Below the pieces are notes generated by a model. It was not told the DNA's origin, ran no database searches, and saw nothing but the letters and a program-made list of their open reading frames with translations. Shown piece by piece: positions 42,597 through 54,350 of a stretch of DNA of 64,000 bases. The first letter of the stretch is position 1, and each line of letters begins with the position of its first letter. Origin of the DNA: an uncultured Bacteroidia bacterium. GTDB taxonomy: Bacteria > Bacteroidota > Bacteroidia > Bacteroidales > F082. A program made the position numbers and the translations under genes. The stretch is from NCBI GenBank assembly GCA_902799345.1, contig CADBZW010000012.1, forward strand, positions 29,914 to 93,913, in the 5' to 3' direction.

Positions 42597-43274
42597 ATGA
42601 AGAGGTTATTACTCATATTATTAGTGTTACTCACGGTTGGGGCCTTCGCGCAGAGCGAAAGGACGACCGACTTCGGCGGCATCGTCTCGGCTGAAGGCGA
42701 AGTGGCCTTGGGCGGTCCGTGGGGCCTGTCGGTGGAGGAGGAGCTGCGTTTCGACCACAACTTCACCCAGTTCGACCGTTGGCTCAACTCGGTGGGGGTG
42801 GACTACACCTGCCTGCACAACCGCATGAACATCGGCCTCACCGGCGACTACATCCGTCGTCACAACGACCGCGGCTACTATGAGAACCGTGGGAGATTGG
42901 GCCTGCAAGTGACCTACACCGAGGAATACCGCCGTTTTAAGTTTCAGGTGCGCAGCAAGGCCATGGCTACCTTCTTCGACGAACGCACGGGCGAGCATCG
43001 GGTCAACCCAAGAATCTATTGGCGCAACCGTTTCAAGGTGACCTATCAACCGATGAACAGCCGTTGGAAATATGCGCTTTCCACCGAACTGTTTTGGCTC
43101 ACCAACGACCCCAAGAAAGGCGGTGTCGACAACCTGCGGACGGTGCTTTCGGTCGACTATCGGCTCTCGCGGAGGCATTATATTTCGGCTTTTGCCCGTG
43201 TCGACAACGAACTCGGCGTGAAAGCCCCAGTCGATTTGTTCTATATCGGCTTGACCTTCAAGGCGAAATACTGA
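42597..43274 (+). CDS. DUF2490 outer-membrane protein
   Basis: The 225-residue precursor has a signal peptide (to GAFAQ, about 19). Amphipathic strands follow with typical DUF2490 phrases: EEELRFDHNFTQFDRWLNSVGVDY, YWRNRFKVTYQPMNSRWKY and a terminal DLFYIGLTFKAKY. Barrel topology is inferred. It follows DUF4956 and ends the VTC cluster with a terminator. Confidence 0.82.
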   Translation: MKRLLLILLVLLTVGAFAQSERTTDFGGIVSAEGEVALGGPWGLSVEEELRFDHNFTQFDRWLNSVGVDYTCLHNRMNIGLTGDYIRRHNDRGYYENRGRLGLQVTYTEEYRRFKFQVRSKAMATFFDERTGEHRVNPRIYWRNRFKVTYQPMNSRWKYALSTELFWLTNDPKKGGVDNLRTVLSVDYRLSRRHYISAFARVDNELGVKAPVDLFYIGLTFKAKY

Positions 43275-43302
43275 TTTCGGTCATAATAATCAACCATTTT
43301 TA

Positions 43303-43344
43303 CAACAAAAGCTGTTTTTCTTTGAAAAATGGCTTTTTTGTTTT
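43303..43344 (+). terminator. Terminator after the DUF2490 gene
   Basis: ACAAAAGC and GCTTTTTTGT, with an inner TTTTT/AAAAA pairing, form an AT-rich hairpin ending in T-rich sequence. Confidence 0.55.
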
Positions 43345-43355
43345 CAATAAGTTTC

Positions 43356-43363
43356 TATTTTTG
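43356..43363 (+). promoter_or_regulatory. -7 element of the alpha-2-macroglobulin gene
   Basis: TATTTTTG, 31 bases before the ATG. Confidence 0.5.
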
Positions 43364-43394
43364 TAGTCTGGAAACCAATTAAAACTTTTACGAT

Positions 43395-46300
43395 ATGAGT
43401 ACAAGACTAAGAATGAGAAAAATCTGCTGCATCAGCCTGGTTTTAGGCGTGTTGCTGCTTGCCTTCATGCCTTCATGCGGCAAGAAAGGCGCAACAGGTG
43501 GTGGTGCGACGACCTTCGTCGAACGCATCAAACCCCTTGACGAGAGCCTTCTTATGTTTTTGGACAGCTACACCTCGGGTGTCATCGCCAACGGCGAGCC
43601 CATCGTGGTGCGTTTCAGCAACCCCGAGGCGCTCAAGGTAAAGTATGGTGAGGACATCTCCGCCAAGGCATTCAGTTTCTCGCCCTCGTTGAAGGGTAAG
43701 GCCGTGTGGATCGACGAGAACACCGTCGGTTTCCAGTACGACAACATCGACAAGAACCAGAACTACGTCTGTAAGTTCAAGATGTCGGACTTCGTGGATG
43801 TGCCCGCCGACCAGACTCTTGAGTTCGGCTTCGGTGTGCGCCGCCAGAACTTCAGCCTCGTCACGGCGCAGCCCATCTGCACCTCCAACGAGTCGATGAA
43901 CTACCTGCTGCGTGTGGCGTTTGCCGTGCCCGTCGACCAAGACGAGGTCGTCAACCTGTTTGTCGACGCGTTCCGCAAGAGCCATCCCGTGCAGGTGACT
44001 GCTACCGGCAACAACGTCTACGACTTTGAAGTGCAGAACTTCGAGCGTAAGAACAACGCCTATGAGGTGCCTGTCGTCCTCGACGGCAAGGCCTTGGACT
44101 GCAAGGCTAAGATGGAACGCAACTTGACCATCTACGCCAAAGACAGCTTCGAGCCCGTGATGTTCGACGTCGACAAGACGGCCAGCAAGGGCACGCTGCT
44201 CTTCACTCAGCCGCTGAAAGAGAGCCAAAACCTCGCCGGCTTCGTGAGCTTCAACAAAAAGCTGGGCTATAAGGCTGATATCAGGGGCAACAAGATCGAC
44301 TTCTATTTCGACAAGTCTTCCTTGTATCGCTATGAGCTGGAGGACCTGAATATGTCGGTGGGCAGCGGCATCCGTGCCGACAATGGCATGCTGCTGCAAG
44401 GCGACTATGACTACCCCTTCGACCTCACCGACAACCTGCCCAAGGTGCGTTGGACCGATGACGGCGTCATCATCCCCAATGTGGACGAGACCACGGTGTA
44501 TTTCGACGCCATCTGCCTGAACTCGGTGACGTTGAGGATCATCCGCATCTATGACGACAACATCCTCTCGTTCTTGCAGGACAACGAGATCACCGAGACC
44601 TACGGCGTGCGTAAGGCGGGCCGTCTGGAGAAGAAGGTGCGCCTCGCCATCGACAACCCGTATGCCAACCAATGGAAGACCTTCCCCATCGTGCTCTCCG
44701 ATTATATCAAGGTAGAGCCCGGCGCGATGTATCAGCTGAGCCTCAACTTCGGCCCCGCCGACTACACCTTTGCCTCTGAGGAGATGAAGAAAGCCGTGGT
44801 CGACAACGACGTCATGGAAGCTGACTACTGGGACGGCGAGAGCTACGACTATAAGGAATACAACTACGAAGGCGAGTGGGGCGACCCCAACGGCTACTAT
44901 TATTACAACTATGTGGAGACGAAGAAGAACATCGTTGTCAGCGACCTCGCCGTGACCGCCAAGATGGGCCGCAATGATATTGTTGACGTGTATGTCTATC
45001 AGATCTCGGATGCCAAGCCCGCCACAGGCGCCCAAGTCAAGGCTTACAACTTCCAGAGACAAGAGCTGGCCAAAGGCAGTGTCGATGCCCAAGGCCATGT
45101 GCAGCTGCAATGCCCCAACCGTCCTGCCTTCGTGGTGGCCACCGACAAGAAAGGCAGCAAGTCGGTCATCAAGCTGAGTGACGGCAACGCCTTGTCATAC
45201 AGTCGTTTCAATATCAATGGCGAGGCCATCGAGAAAGGCGTCTCCGCTTTTGCCTACTCCAACCGTGGCGTGTGGCGTCCGGGCGATGACCTGCAACTCA
45301 ACCTCATGCTCAACGACTTCGAGTCGAGCATACCCGCCGATTACCCCGTTGTCCTTGAGGTGTTGGATGCCACAGGACGTCTCTATGCCAAGCAGGTGAA
45401 CACCAAGCCCTTGAACGACATCTACTGCTTCACGGTGCCGACCAACGTCGCTGACGAGACTGGTCTCTGGACGGCACGTTTCAAGGTGGGTACGAGCACC
45501 ATCACCAAGAACCTCCGCGTCGAGACCGTGAAACCCAACCGCCTGGAAATCAAGTTTGAGCTGCCCGAGGTGGTGAGCCTCAGCAAGAACGAACGTGTCA
45601 ACCTCGTGTCGAGATGGCTCAACGGCATGAAAGCCAATGGCTTGAAGGCCGAGGTGGACGCCAAGGTGCGCGAAGGCGTGACCTCATTCAAGAACTTCGC
45701 CAACTACACCTTCGTCAACGAGACGCAGAGCTTCGAGACGCAGGAGCTGGCCTTGTTCAGTGGCAACCTCAACTCGGAGGGTGTCGCCAACGTCGGCTTC
45801 GGTCCTCTGAACGACCTCTATGCCGCGCAGATGATGAACGGCACCTTCACTGTGAAGGTCTTCGAGCAGGGCGGCGACTTCAGCATCGCTTCCTTCCAGA
45901 CCAAACTCTCGCCCTACCAGCGTTATGTGGGCGTGGAGCTCCCCGAAGTCACGGCCAAATACGGAAGCTACTACGACACCGGCAAGGACTGGAAGTTCAA
46001 CATCGCCATGGTGAGTGAGAACGGCACAGCTTACAACTCGGCCGTCGCTTTGGAATACGCCCTCTATAAGATGGATTCCTACTGGTGGTGGTCGAGCGAG
46101 GACGAATGGTCCTTGCAACGCTATGCCTCAGGCACCTACAAGGCTCCCGTGCAGGGCGGCAACCTGACCTGCAGCGGCACGACGTCGGTCACCATCAACA
46201 TCCCTGACGAAAAGTGGGGCAACTACCTCCTCGTGGTCAACGACAGACAAGGCGGCAACATGTTCGCCAAGGTCATCAGCTTCGACTGGGGCTATGGCCA

Positions 46301-48911
46301 CAGCTCGTCAGAGTCGGGCGCTCCCGCACAACTGTCGATGAAGACCACGGCCGACAGCTATCAGGTGGGAGATAAGATCGTGGTGACCTTCCCCGCCAAC
46401 GACCAAGCCAAGGCCCTCGTCACGGTCGAAGCCAACGACCGCGTGCTGCAGACCCTGCTGGTGGAGAACCTCGGCAGTGAAGGCAAGGTGGAAATCACCG
46501 CCACCGAGGAGATGATACCGAACGTGTACGTCTACGTGGCCCTCATCCAGCCGCATGACGCCAACAACGACATGCCTATCCGCCTCTACGGCGTGGTGCC
46601 GGTGAAGGTGGAGAACAAGAAGCTGCAGCTGCAGCCCAACATCCAGGTGCCCGAGACCGCCAACACCAAGAAACAACTCGAAGTGAAGGTGAGCGAAGGC
46701 GCCGGACAAGCCATGACCTACACCTTGGCTGTCGTCGACGAAGGCATCCTCGGCCTGACCAACTTCTCGACGCCGAATCCTTACGGCTACTTCAACAGCA
46801 AGCAGGCGCTGAGCGTCCGCACTTGGGACAACTACGCCAACATCGTCGATGCGTTCAGCGGCGAGCTGGGCTCGGTCTATGCCATCGGTGGTGACGGCAT
46901 CCTCAACCAGGAGATCACCCTCGACAAGCGCTTCAAGGCCTACGCAGTGACCTTGGGACCCTTCGAGTTGAAGGCGGGTCAGACCAACACCCATAGCTTC
47001 GAGGTGCCGCAATGCTCTGGCGCCCTGCGCTTCATGGTGGTCGCCAAGGGCAACGGCAAGGCCTTCGGATCGGCCGAGAAACGTATGACGGTCGTCGACC
47101 CGATCAACCTCTATCCGTCGGCGCCGCGTGTGGTGGCACCTGGCGATGAACTCAGCCTCAAGGTGCAGGTGCAAGCCCCCACGATGAAGAACAAGACCTT
47201 GCAGGTGAAGTTCGACAACAAGAACCTCGAACCCGTTGGCGTCCTGCCCACCACGGTGCAGATCGACGGTAACGGCGAGGGCTTGATTGTCGTGAAGACC
47301 AACATCCCCAAGACCTTGGGCAATGCCGAGATGAAGGTGAGCGTGACGGGCGATGGCTACACCGCCGAGTCGCTGACCGAGATGCCGATACGCATGCCGT
47401 ATGCCGAGCGTCGCAACACCATCACCAAGGAGATCGAAGCGGGACAGACGGTCACCGTGCCGTTCAACCTCGCAGGCATGGCTGGCACGCAACAGGGCAA
47501 CATCACCGTGTCGTCGCTGCTGCCTGTCGACCTCTTCGGCCGTATCGACTACCTGATGGACTATCCGCACGGCTGCCTCGAACAGATGACCTCTAAGGCC
47601 TTCCCGCAGCTCTATCTCAACTACTTCATCGAACTCAGCGACAAGGAGAAGGACGACATGCGCAACAACATCGACATGGCCATCACCAACCTGAAGTCAT
47701 ACCAGAAGTCAGACAACTCCATGACCAACTGGGTGGGCGGTCGCTACACTGACCCGTGGACGGAGATCTACGCCTTGCATTTCTTGGTCGAAGCCAACAA
47801 GGAAGGCTACAACGTGCCGCAGTACTTCCTCGACGGCCTGTTGGGCTATCAGGCCAACCGCGCCAAGCAATGGAAGAACAACCCCGACTACAAGCAGGGC
47901 GAGACCATCCAGGCCTACCGTCTCTTCGTGCTGGCTCTGGCCGGCAAGGCTGAGATGGGCGCCATGAACCGCTTCAAGGAGCTCGAGATGAACTACGACC
48001 TCACCAAGGCCTTGACCGCTGGCGCCTTCGCCCTGACGGGTAAGACCAACATCGCACAGAACCTGCTGCCCGTCATGGAGGAAGGCAAGATGATGTCGGA
48101 CTACTACACCTCGTTCGGCTCTCGCACGCGCGACCTCGCCTTCTACACCTACGTGCAGATGCTCTGCGACGTCGACCAAGCCACGGTGCAAAACAACATC
48201 AACAGTGTCTGCCGCATGATCAGCGGCGACCGCTGGATGGACACCCAGTCGACGTCCTTCTCGCTCTTCGTCTTGGGCAAGTACGCCGAGAAGATGAACG
48301 TCGCCAACAGCCACCTCTCCGCCACCGTCAAGGTGAATGGCGAGGAACGCACGCTCAACAGCAACATGGCCTCCGTGGGCTATACCTTCGTGCCTAAGGT
48401 GGGCAGCAACGCGGTCGAGATCAAGAACAACGGCGACCAGAAGATGATTGCCAATATCTTCACCAAGACCTCGGTCGCCGAATACGACATGAACGAAGGC
48501 GGCAACCTCATCAAGATGTCGGTGAACTACTACGACAAGAGCGGCGCTCCCGCCAACCTGGCGGCCTTGAATGCTGGCACCGACCTGCGTGTGCAGATCA
48601 CGGTGCAGAACCCGAGCGAGTATCAAGTCACCGAGCTTGCGCTCTCGTACTACCTGCCTTCGGGCTGGGAGTTGGTCAACGAACGCGTGAACGGCGAGAT
48701 GACGGGCAACGAAGGCGTCAAGCACCTCGACCTGCGTGACGACCGCGCCTACTTCTACTTCGACCTGATGCCAGGACAGAAGAAGACCTTCACCCTCAAG
48801 GCCAATGCCACTTACGAGGGCAACTACATGATCCCCGCCGTCCGCTGCGAAGACATGTATAATGCCGAGATCTATTACCAGATTCCGGCCCGTGGGTGTG
48901 TGGTGAAGTAA
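43395..48911 (+). CDS. Alpha-2-macroglobulin family lipoprotein
   Basis: The 1838-residue precursor has a lipobox (AFMPSC, Cys28). Multiple MG beta-sandwich domains occupy roughly 40-950, with the MG2 signature GVWRPGDDLQLNLML near 630. A bait/ANA region follows, then a thioester domain with YPHGCLEQ (Cys1394), matching the CxEQ thioester. The helical thioester-domain barrel runs to about 1650, with a C-terminal receptor-like sandwich. Bacterial A2M traps attacking proteases in the periplasm and is commonly paired with PBP1C to guard damaged peptidoglycan, exactly as here (15 bases between genes). Confidence 0.93.
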   Translation: MSTRLRMRKICCISLVLGVLLLAFMPSCGKKGATGGGATTFVERIKPLDESLLMFLDSYTSGVIANGEPIVVRFSNPEALKVKYGEDISAKAFSFSPSLKGKAVWIDENTVGFQYDNIDKNQNYVCKFKMSDFVDVPADQTLEFGFGVRRQNFSLVTAQPICTSNESMNYLLRVAFAVPVDQDEVVNLFVDAFRKSHPVQVTATGNNVYDFEVQNFERKNNAYEVPVVLDGKALDCKAKMERNLTIYAKDSFEPVMFDVDKTASKGTLLFTQPLKESQNLAGFVSFNKKLGYKADIRGNKIDFYFDKSSLYRYELEDLNMSVGSGIRADNGMLLQGDYDYPFDLTDNLPKVRWTDDGVIIPNVDETTVYFDAICLNSVTLRIIRIYDDNILSFLQDNEITETYGVRKAGRLEKKVRLAIDNPYANQWKTFPIVLSDYIKVEPGAMYQLSLNFGPADYTFASEEMKKAVVDNDVMEADYWDGESYDYKEYNYEGEWGDPNGYYYYNYVETKKNIVVSDLAVTAKMGRNDIVDVYVYQISDAKPATGAQVKAYNFQRQELAKGSVDAQGHVQLQCPNRPAFVVATDKKGSKSVIKLSDGNALSYSRFNINGEAIEKGVSAFAYSNRGVWRPGDDLQLNLMLNDFESSIPADYPVVLEVLDATGRLYAKQVNTKPLNDIYCFTVPTNVADETGLWTARFKVGTSTITKNLRVETVKPNRLEIKFELPEVVSLSKNERVNLVSRWLNGMKANGLKAEVDAKVREGVTSFKNFANYTFVNETQSFETQELALFSGNLNSEGVANVGFGPLNDLYAAQMMNGTFTVKVFEQGGDFSIASFQTKLSPYQRYVGVELPEVTAKYGSYYDTGKDWKFNIAMVSENGTAYNSAVALEYALYKMDSYWWWSSEDEWSLQRYASGTYKAPVQGGNLTCSGTTSVTINIPDEKWGNYLLVVNDRQGGNMFAKVISFDWGYGHSSSESGAPAQLSMKTTADSYQVGDKIVVTFPANDQAKALVTVEANDRVLQTLLVENLGSEGKVEITATEEMIPNVYVYVALIQPHDANNDMPIRLYGVVPVKVENKKLQLQPNIQVPETANTKKQLEVKVSEGAGQAMTYTLAVVDEGILGLTNFSTPNPYGYFNSKQALSVRTWDNYANIVDAFSGELGSVYAIGGDGILNQEITLDKRFKAYAVTLGPFELKAGQTNTHSFEVPQCSGALRFMVVAKGNGKAFGSAEKRMTVVDPINLYPSAPRVVAPGDELSLKVQVQAPTMKNKTLQVKFDNKNLEPVGVLPTTVQIDGNGEGLIVVKTNIPKTLGNAEMKVSVTGDGYTAESLTEMPIRMPYAERRNTITKEIEAGQTVTVPFNLAGMAGTQQGNITVSSLLPVDLFGRIDYLMDYPHGCLEQMTSKAFPQLYLNYFIELSDKEKDDMRNNIDMAITNLKSYQKSDNSMTNWVGGRYTDPWTEIYALHFLVEANKEGYNVPQYFLDGLLGYQANRAKQWKNNPDYKQGETIQAYRLFVLALAGKAEMGAMNRFKELEMNYDLTKALTAGAFALTGKTNIAQNLLPVMEEGKMMSDYYTSFGSRTRDLAFYTYVQMLCDVDQATVQNNINSVCRMISGDRWMDTQSTSFSLFVLGKYAEKMNVANSHLSATVKVNGEERTLNSNMASVGYTFVPKVGSNAVEIKNNGDQKMIANIFTKTSVAEYDMNEGGNLIKMSVNYYDKSGAPANLAALNAGTDLRVQITVQNPSEYQVTELALSYYLPSGWELVNERVNGEMTGNEGVKHLDLRDDRAYFYFDLMPGQKKTFTLKANATYEGNYMIPAVRCEDMYNAEIYYQIPARGCVVK

Positions 48912-48925
48912 TTATTGCTTGAACG

Positions 48926-51241
48926 ATGAAAAGGCTCGCAAGACATAAGAAAACGAAAATCACGTTTCTGGTCCTTGCGGGCCTTTTCATCGCCTTCCTC
49001 TGCATCCCCGTGCCGCGCTTCGACAAGCCATATTCCACGGTGCTGACGGCGCGTGACGGCGACCTGCTCGGCGCGAAGATCGCTGACGACGGACAGTGGC
49101 GTTTCCCGGCTAGCAACGACTATTCCGCGAAATACATCGCCTGCCTGCTGGAGTACGAAGACCGTTGGTTTTTCTTCCACCCGGGCTTCAACCCCGTGTC
49201 GTTCGTCAAGTCGTTCATCGACAACATGAAGGCAGGGGAGGTGGTGCGAGGCGGCAGCACCCTCTCGATGCAGGTGGTGCGCATGTCGCGCGACAACCCG
49301 CCTCGCACCTACGGCGAGAAACTGTGGGAGGTCATCCTGGCCATGCGCCTCGAGCTGCGCTATTCCAAGCGGTCCATCCTTAACATGTATGCCGCCAACG
49401 CGCCCTTCGGAGGCAACGTGGTCGGCATCGACGCGGCGGCATGGCGTTATTTCCACACCACGCCCGACGAGCTCTCATGGGGTGAGGCGGCCACTCTCGC
49501 CGTGCTGCCCAACTCGCCAGCCTTGATCCACCCCGGCCGCTCGCGCGAGCGTCTGGCGCAGAAACGCGACGAGCTGCTGCAACGTCTCCCGCATTCCAGA
49601 GCCTTCATCCCGCGACGGTTCCACGCCCCGAGGCTCTCGGAGGAAGACGCCGAGCTGGCCATGATGGAAAGCATCCCCGACAAGCCTTACGACATGCCGA
49701 TGCTGGCTTACCATTACCTCAGCGACCAGGACAAACGCCACCACGGCGAGCAGATCGCCTCGACCATCGACTGCAACCTGCAACGTTCCATCATTGACAT
49801 CATGCACCGCCACCACGAGGCTAACGTGATGAATGGCATCGACAACGCGGCCGTGTATGTCGTGGATTACCTTAACGACGAACTCGTCGCCTACGTGGGC
49901 AACAACAGCGACGCTGAAGATGCCGCCATGGTCGACATGGTGAAGGCACAACGCTCCACAGGCAGCATCCTGAAGCCCTTCCTCTTCGCCGCCATGCTCG
50001 ACGAAGGCACCTTGCTGCCCGAGATGGTGCTGCCCGATGTCCCCATGAGCCTCTCGGGCTTCACGCCGAAGAACTACAGCGGCGAATACTGGGGCGCGGT
50101 GCCTGCCGACAAGGCCTTACAGAACTCGCTCAACGCGCCCTTCGTGCACCTGCTGCGCGAGTACGGCCAGCCCAGGTTCCACAACCTGCTGAAGCAGCTG
50201 CCCCTGCGCGGCATCGTCTTCGACGCCGAGCACTACGGCTTGGCGCTCATCGTGGGTGGCGCCGAGGCCTCGCTCTACGACATCACCAACGCCTACGCCA
50301 AGATGGGCCGCAAGCTGGCGACGTATGTGAACGAGAGCTACGACAAGAAAGTCGATAAGAAGGAGTCGCCCTTCTCGGCGGAGGCCATCGCCGAGACCTT
50401 CCATGTGATGCTCGGCCTCACGCGTCCCACGAGCCAGATAGGGTGGGGCGGCTTCGCCTCGTCGGCGCAGGTGGCCTGGAAGACGGGTACCAGCCATGGC
50501 TTCAAAGACGCCTGGGCGGTGGGCCTCACCGACCGTTACGTGGTGGGCGTCTGGGTGGGTAACTCCGACGGCGAGGGCCGACCGGGACTGACTGGCGTGG
50601 GCGTGGCGGCGCCGTTGCTCTTCGACGTCGTCGGCAAGCTCAACGACAGCTACCGCTATCCCGCCAACACCTCGGAGAGCGTCGAGATAGAGGTGTGCGC
50701 CGAGTCGGGCTACCCCAAGTCGGAATACTGCACGCACACCAAGAAAATCCGTGTCTGCAACGTGGAGAACCAGACGGGCGTGTGCCCCTATCATAAAAAG
50801 GTGTTTTTGGACGAGACGCGGCAGTACCGGGTGCTTCCCGACTGCTATCCCGTCGACCAGAAGAACTTCGAGGTGTACTATGTGTTGCCGCCTGTGATGG
50901 AGTGGTTCTACAAGAAACACTCGCCCTTGTTCCGCCCCTTGCCGGCCTTCTATCCAGGCTGTGGCACGGCGCACCCCGACGAGGTGATGGCCTTCGTTTA
51001 TCCCAAGAGCGACGCCAAGGTGAGCATCCCCATCGGCATCCGTGGCGACCGCCAGCAGGTGGTCTTCGAGATCGCCCACCGCAACCCGCAGAAGACCATC
51101 TATTGGACCTTGAATGACCAGTTCTTGGGCCAGACTCGCCTCAACCACCAGATGCCCATCGACGTGGAGAAAGGCGAATACCGCCTCCGTTGCGTCGATG
51201 AAGACGGGGTGGAGCTGAACAGGAGGATTGTGGTGCAGTGA
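48926..51241 (+). CDS. pbpC: Penicillin-binding protein 1C
   Basis: Bifunctional peptidoglycan glycosyltransferase/transpeptidase. The 771 residues have one N-terminal membrane anchor (about 13-28). The GT51 domain shows EDRWFFFHPG (Glu78) and GGSTLSMQVVR. The transpeptidase has SILK (Ser347-Lys350) after RSTG, SLN and KTGTS (Lys519). A BiPBP_C beta-domain (about 690-771) is characteristic of PBP1C. It follows the alpha-2-macroglobulin gene in the usual pair. Confidence 0.95.
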   Translation: MKRLARHKKTKITFLVLAGLFIAFLCIPVPRFDKPYSTVLTARDGDLLGAKIADDGQWRFPASNDYSAKYIACLLEYEDRWFFFHPGFNPVSFVKSFIDNMKAGEVVRGGSTLSMQVVRMSRDNPPRTYGEKLWEVILAMRLELRYSKRSILNMYAANAPFGGNVVGIDAAAWRYFHTTPDELSWGEAATLAVLPNSPALIHPGRSRERLAQKRDELLQRLPHSRAFIPRRFHAPRLSEEDAELAMMESIPDKPYDMPMLAYHYLSDQDKRHHGEQIASTIDCNLQRSIIDIMHRHHEANVMNGIDNAAVYVVDYLNDELVAYVGNNSDAEDAAMVDMVKAQRSTGSILKPFLFAAMLDEGTLLPEMVLPDVPMSLSGFTPKNYSGEYWGAVPADKALQNSLNAPFVHLLREYGQPRFHNLLKQLPLRGIVFDAEHYGLALIVGGAEASLYDITNAYAKMGRKLATYVNESYDKKVDKKESPFSAEAIAETFHVMLGLTRPTSQIGWGGFASSAQVAWKTGTSHGFKDAWAVGLTDRYVVGVWVGNSDGEGRPGLTGVGVAAPLLFDVVGKLNDSYRYPANTSESVEIEVCAESGYPKSEYCTHTKKIRVCNVENQTGVCPYHKKVFLDETRQYRVLPDCYPVDQKNFEVYYVLPPVMEWFYKKHSPLFRPLPAFYPGCGTAHPDEVMAFVYPKSDAKVSIPIGIRGDRQQVVFEIAHRNPQKTIYWTLNDQFLGQTRLNHQMPIDVEKGEYRLRCVDEDGVELNRRIVVQ

Positions 51242-51280
51242 ATCGGCTCTTCGACAGGCTCTGGGCTTAGGACCTTGCCT

Positions 51281-51802
51281 TTACCAGGCGTACGCCTCAG
51301 CCGTCATCCATTTGCCCTGCGCTTTGAGGGTGCGCTCGATGAGGTCGCGAACGGCACCTTTGCCGCCAGCCTTCTCGCTGACGAGCTTGCTGATGGCCTT
51401 CACCTCGGGCACGGCATCGGCAGGGCAGGCGGGGAGGCCCACCTCCTGCATCACGCGCAGGTCGGGGATGTCGTCGCCCATGAAGACGATCTCCTCGGGC
51501 TTCAAGCCCTTCTCCTGCATGTATTCCTTGAGCTTCAACACCTTGTCGGGGATGCCGGTGAATACGTCGGTCACGCCGAGGCTGTTCATGCGGACGATGG
51601 TCGAAGGACAGACCGCCCCCGAGATGACCGCCACATGGTAGCCCAACTTGGTGGCCAGCTGTATCGCATAGCCGTCCTTGACGTTGGTGGCACGCAAGGG
51701 ATGGCCCTCGAAGTCACAAAAGACGGTGCCGTCGGTCATCACGCCGTCGAAGTCGAAGATGAAGGTGGTGATGGGGGAGAATAGGAGATCATTATTACTC
51801 AT
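51281..51802 (-). CDS. KdsC-like HAD phosphatase
   Basis: The 173-residue protein is a C0-type HAD phosphatase: FDFDGVMTDG (Asp17 nucleophile, Asp19), ISGAVCP, KL-rich middle and FMGDDIPDL. This is the size and motif pattern of 3-deoxy-D-manno-octulosonate-8-phosphate phosphatase (LPS core Kdo synthesis). No other Kdo genes are adjacent, so a related sugar phosphatase (such as the CMP-acylneuraminate-type hydrolases) cannot be excluded. A minus-strand -7 box TATTTTTG lies at 51823-51830. Confidence 0.85.
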   Translation of the reverse strand: MSNNDLLFSPITTFIFDFDGVMTDGTVFCDFEGHPLRATNVKDGYAIQLATKLGYHVAVISGAVCPSTIVRMNSLGVTDVFTGIPDKVLKLKEYMQEKGLKPEEIVFMGDDIPDLRVMQEVGLPACPADAVPEVKAISKLVSEKAGGKGAVRDLIERTLKAQGKWMTAEAYAW

Positions 51803-51822
51803 GGTGTGCGTGTTTTATGCTC

Positions 51823-51830
51823 CAAAAATA
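51823..51830 (-). promoter_or_regulatory. -7 element of the kdsC-like gene
   Basis: Minus strand TATTTTTG, 20 bases before the ATG at 51802. Confidence 0.5.
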
Positions 51831-51871
51831 CGGTTTTTTTTGGAAAACGGCTTCCATAAAGTAAAAATGAC

Positions 51872-51879
51872 TAATTTTG
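51872..51879 (+). promoter_or_regulatory. -7 element of rsfS-ftsH-LUD
   Basis: TAATTTTG, 19 bases before the ATG at 51899. Divergent from the kdsC-like promoter. Confidence 0.5.
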
Positions 51880-51898
51880 CATTCTATTTTATATAATT

Positions 51899-52276
51899 AT
51901 GAGAGTTAGACACCAAACAGATAACGTTGAAGCTATCGTGGCCACCACCATTGAGGCCATGGAAGCCGTGAAAGGCAAGGAAATCGTCACCCTCGACCTG
52001 CGCGAAATCACCACCGCAGTGACCGACTATTTCGTCATCTGCCATGCACCCTCCAAGACCCAAGTCGACGCCATCGCCGACAAGGTGGAGGAACTGGTCT
52101 TCGAAAAGACCCACAACAAGCCCTATCACGTGGAAGGCCGCGACAACACGGAATGGATTTTGATAGACTTCGTGGATGTCGTCGTTCACGTGTTCCTCGA
52201 ATCGGCTCGTGGCTACTACAAGCTCGAGGAGCTTTGGGCCGATGCCGAGAGAATCGTGAAAGAGGCGGAAGAATAA
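51899..52276 (+). CDS. rsfS: Ribosomal silencing factor RsfS
   Basis: Binds L14 on the 50S subunit and blocks subunit joining when nutrients are short. The 125-residue length, VTLDLREITTAVTDYFVICHAPSKTQV near the middle, and EWILIDFVDVVVHVFLESARGYYKLEELW are the family signatures. The usual Bacteroidota order rsfS-ftsH is kept, with 24 bases between. Confidence 0.95.
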   Translation: MRVRHQTDNVEAIVATTIEAMEAVKGKEIVTLDLREITTAVTDYFVICHAPSKTQVDAIADKVEELVFEKTHNKPYHVEGRDNTEWILIDFVDVVVHVFLESARGYYKLEELWADAERIVKEAEE

Positions 52277-52300
52277 TCTTTTCAAAACCAGAATTTTACA

Positions 52301-54346
<2,046 letters not shown>

Positions 54347-54350
54347 CGCC

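Noticed and set aside
43473-45110. Long antisense frame (545 codons) under the alpha-2-macroglobulin gene
   Set aside because: Long antisense frames are expected in GC-rich genes. It has no recognisable domain and lies opposite a clear coding sequence.
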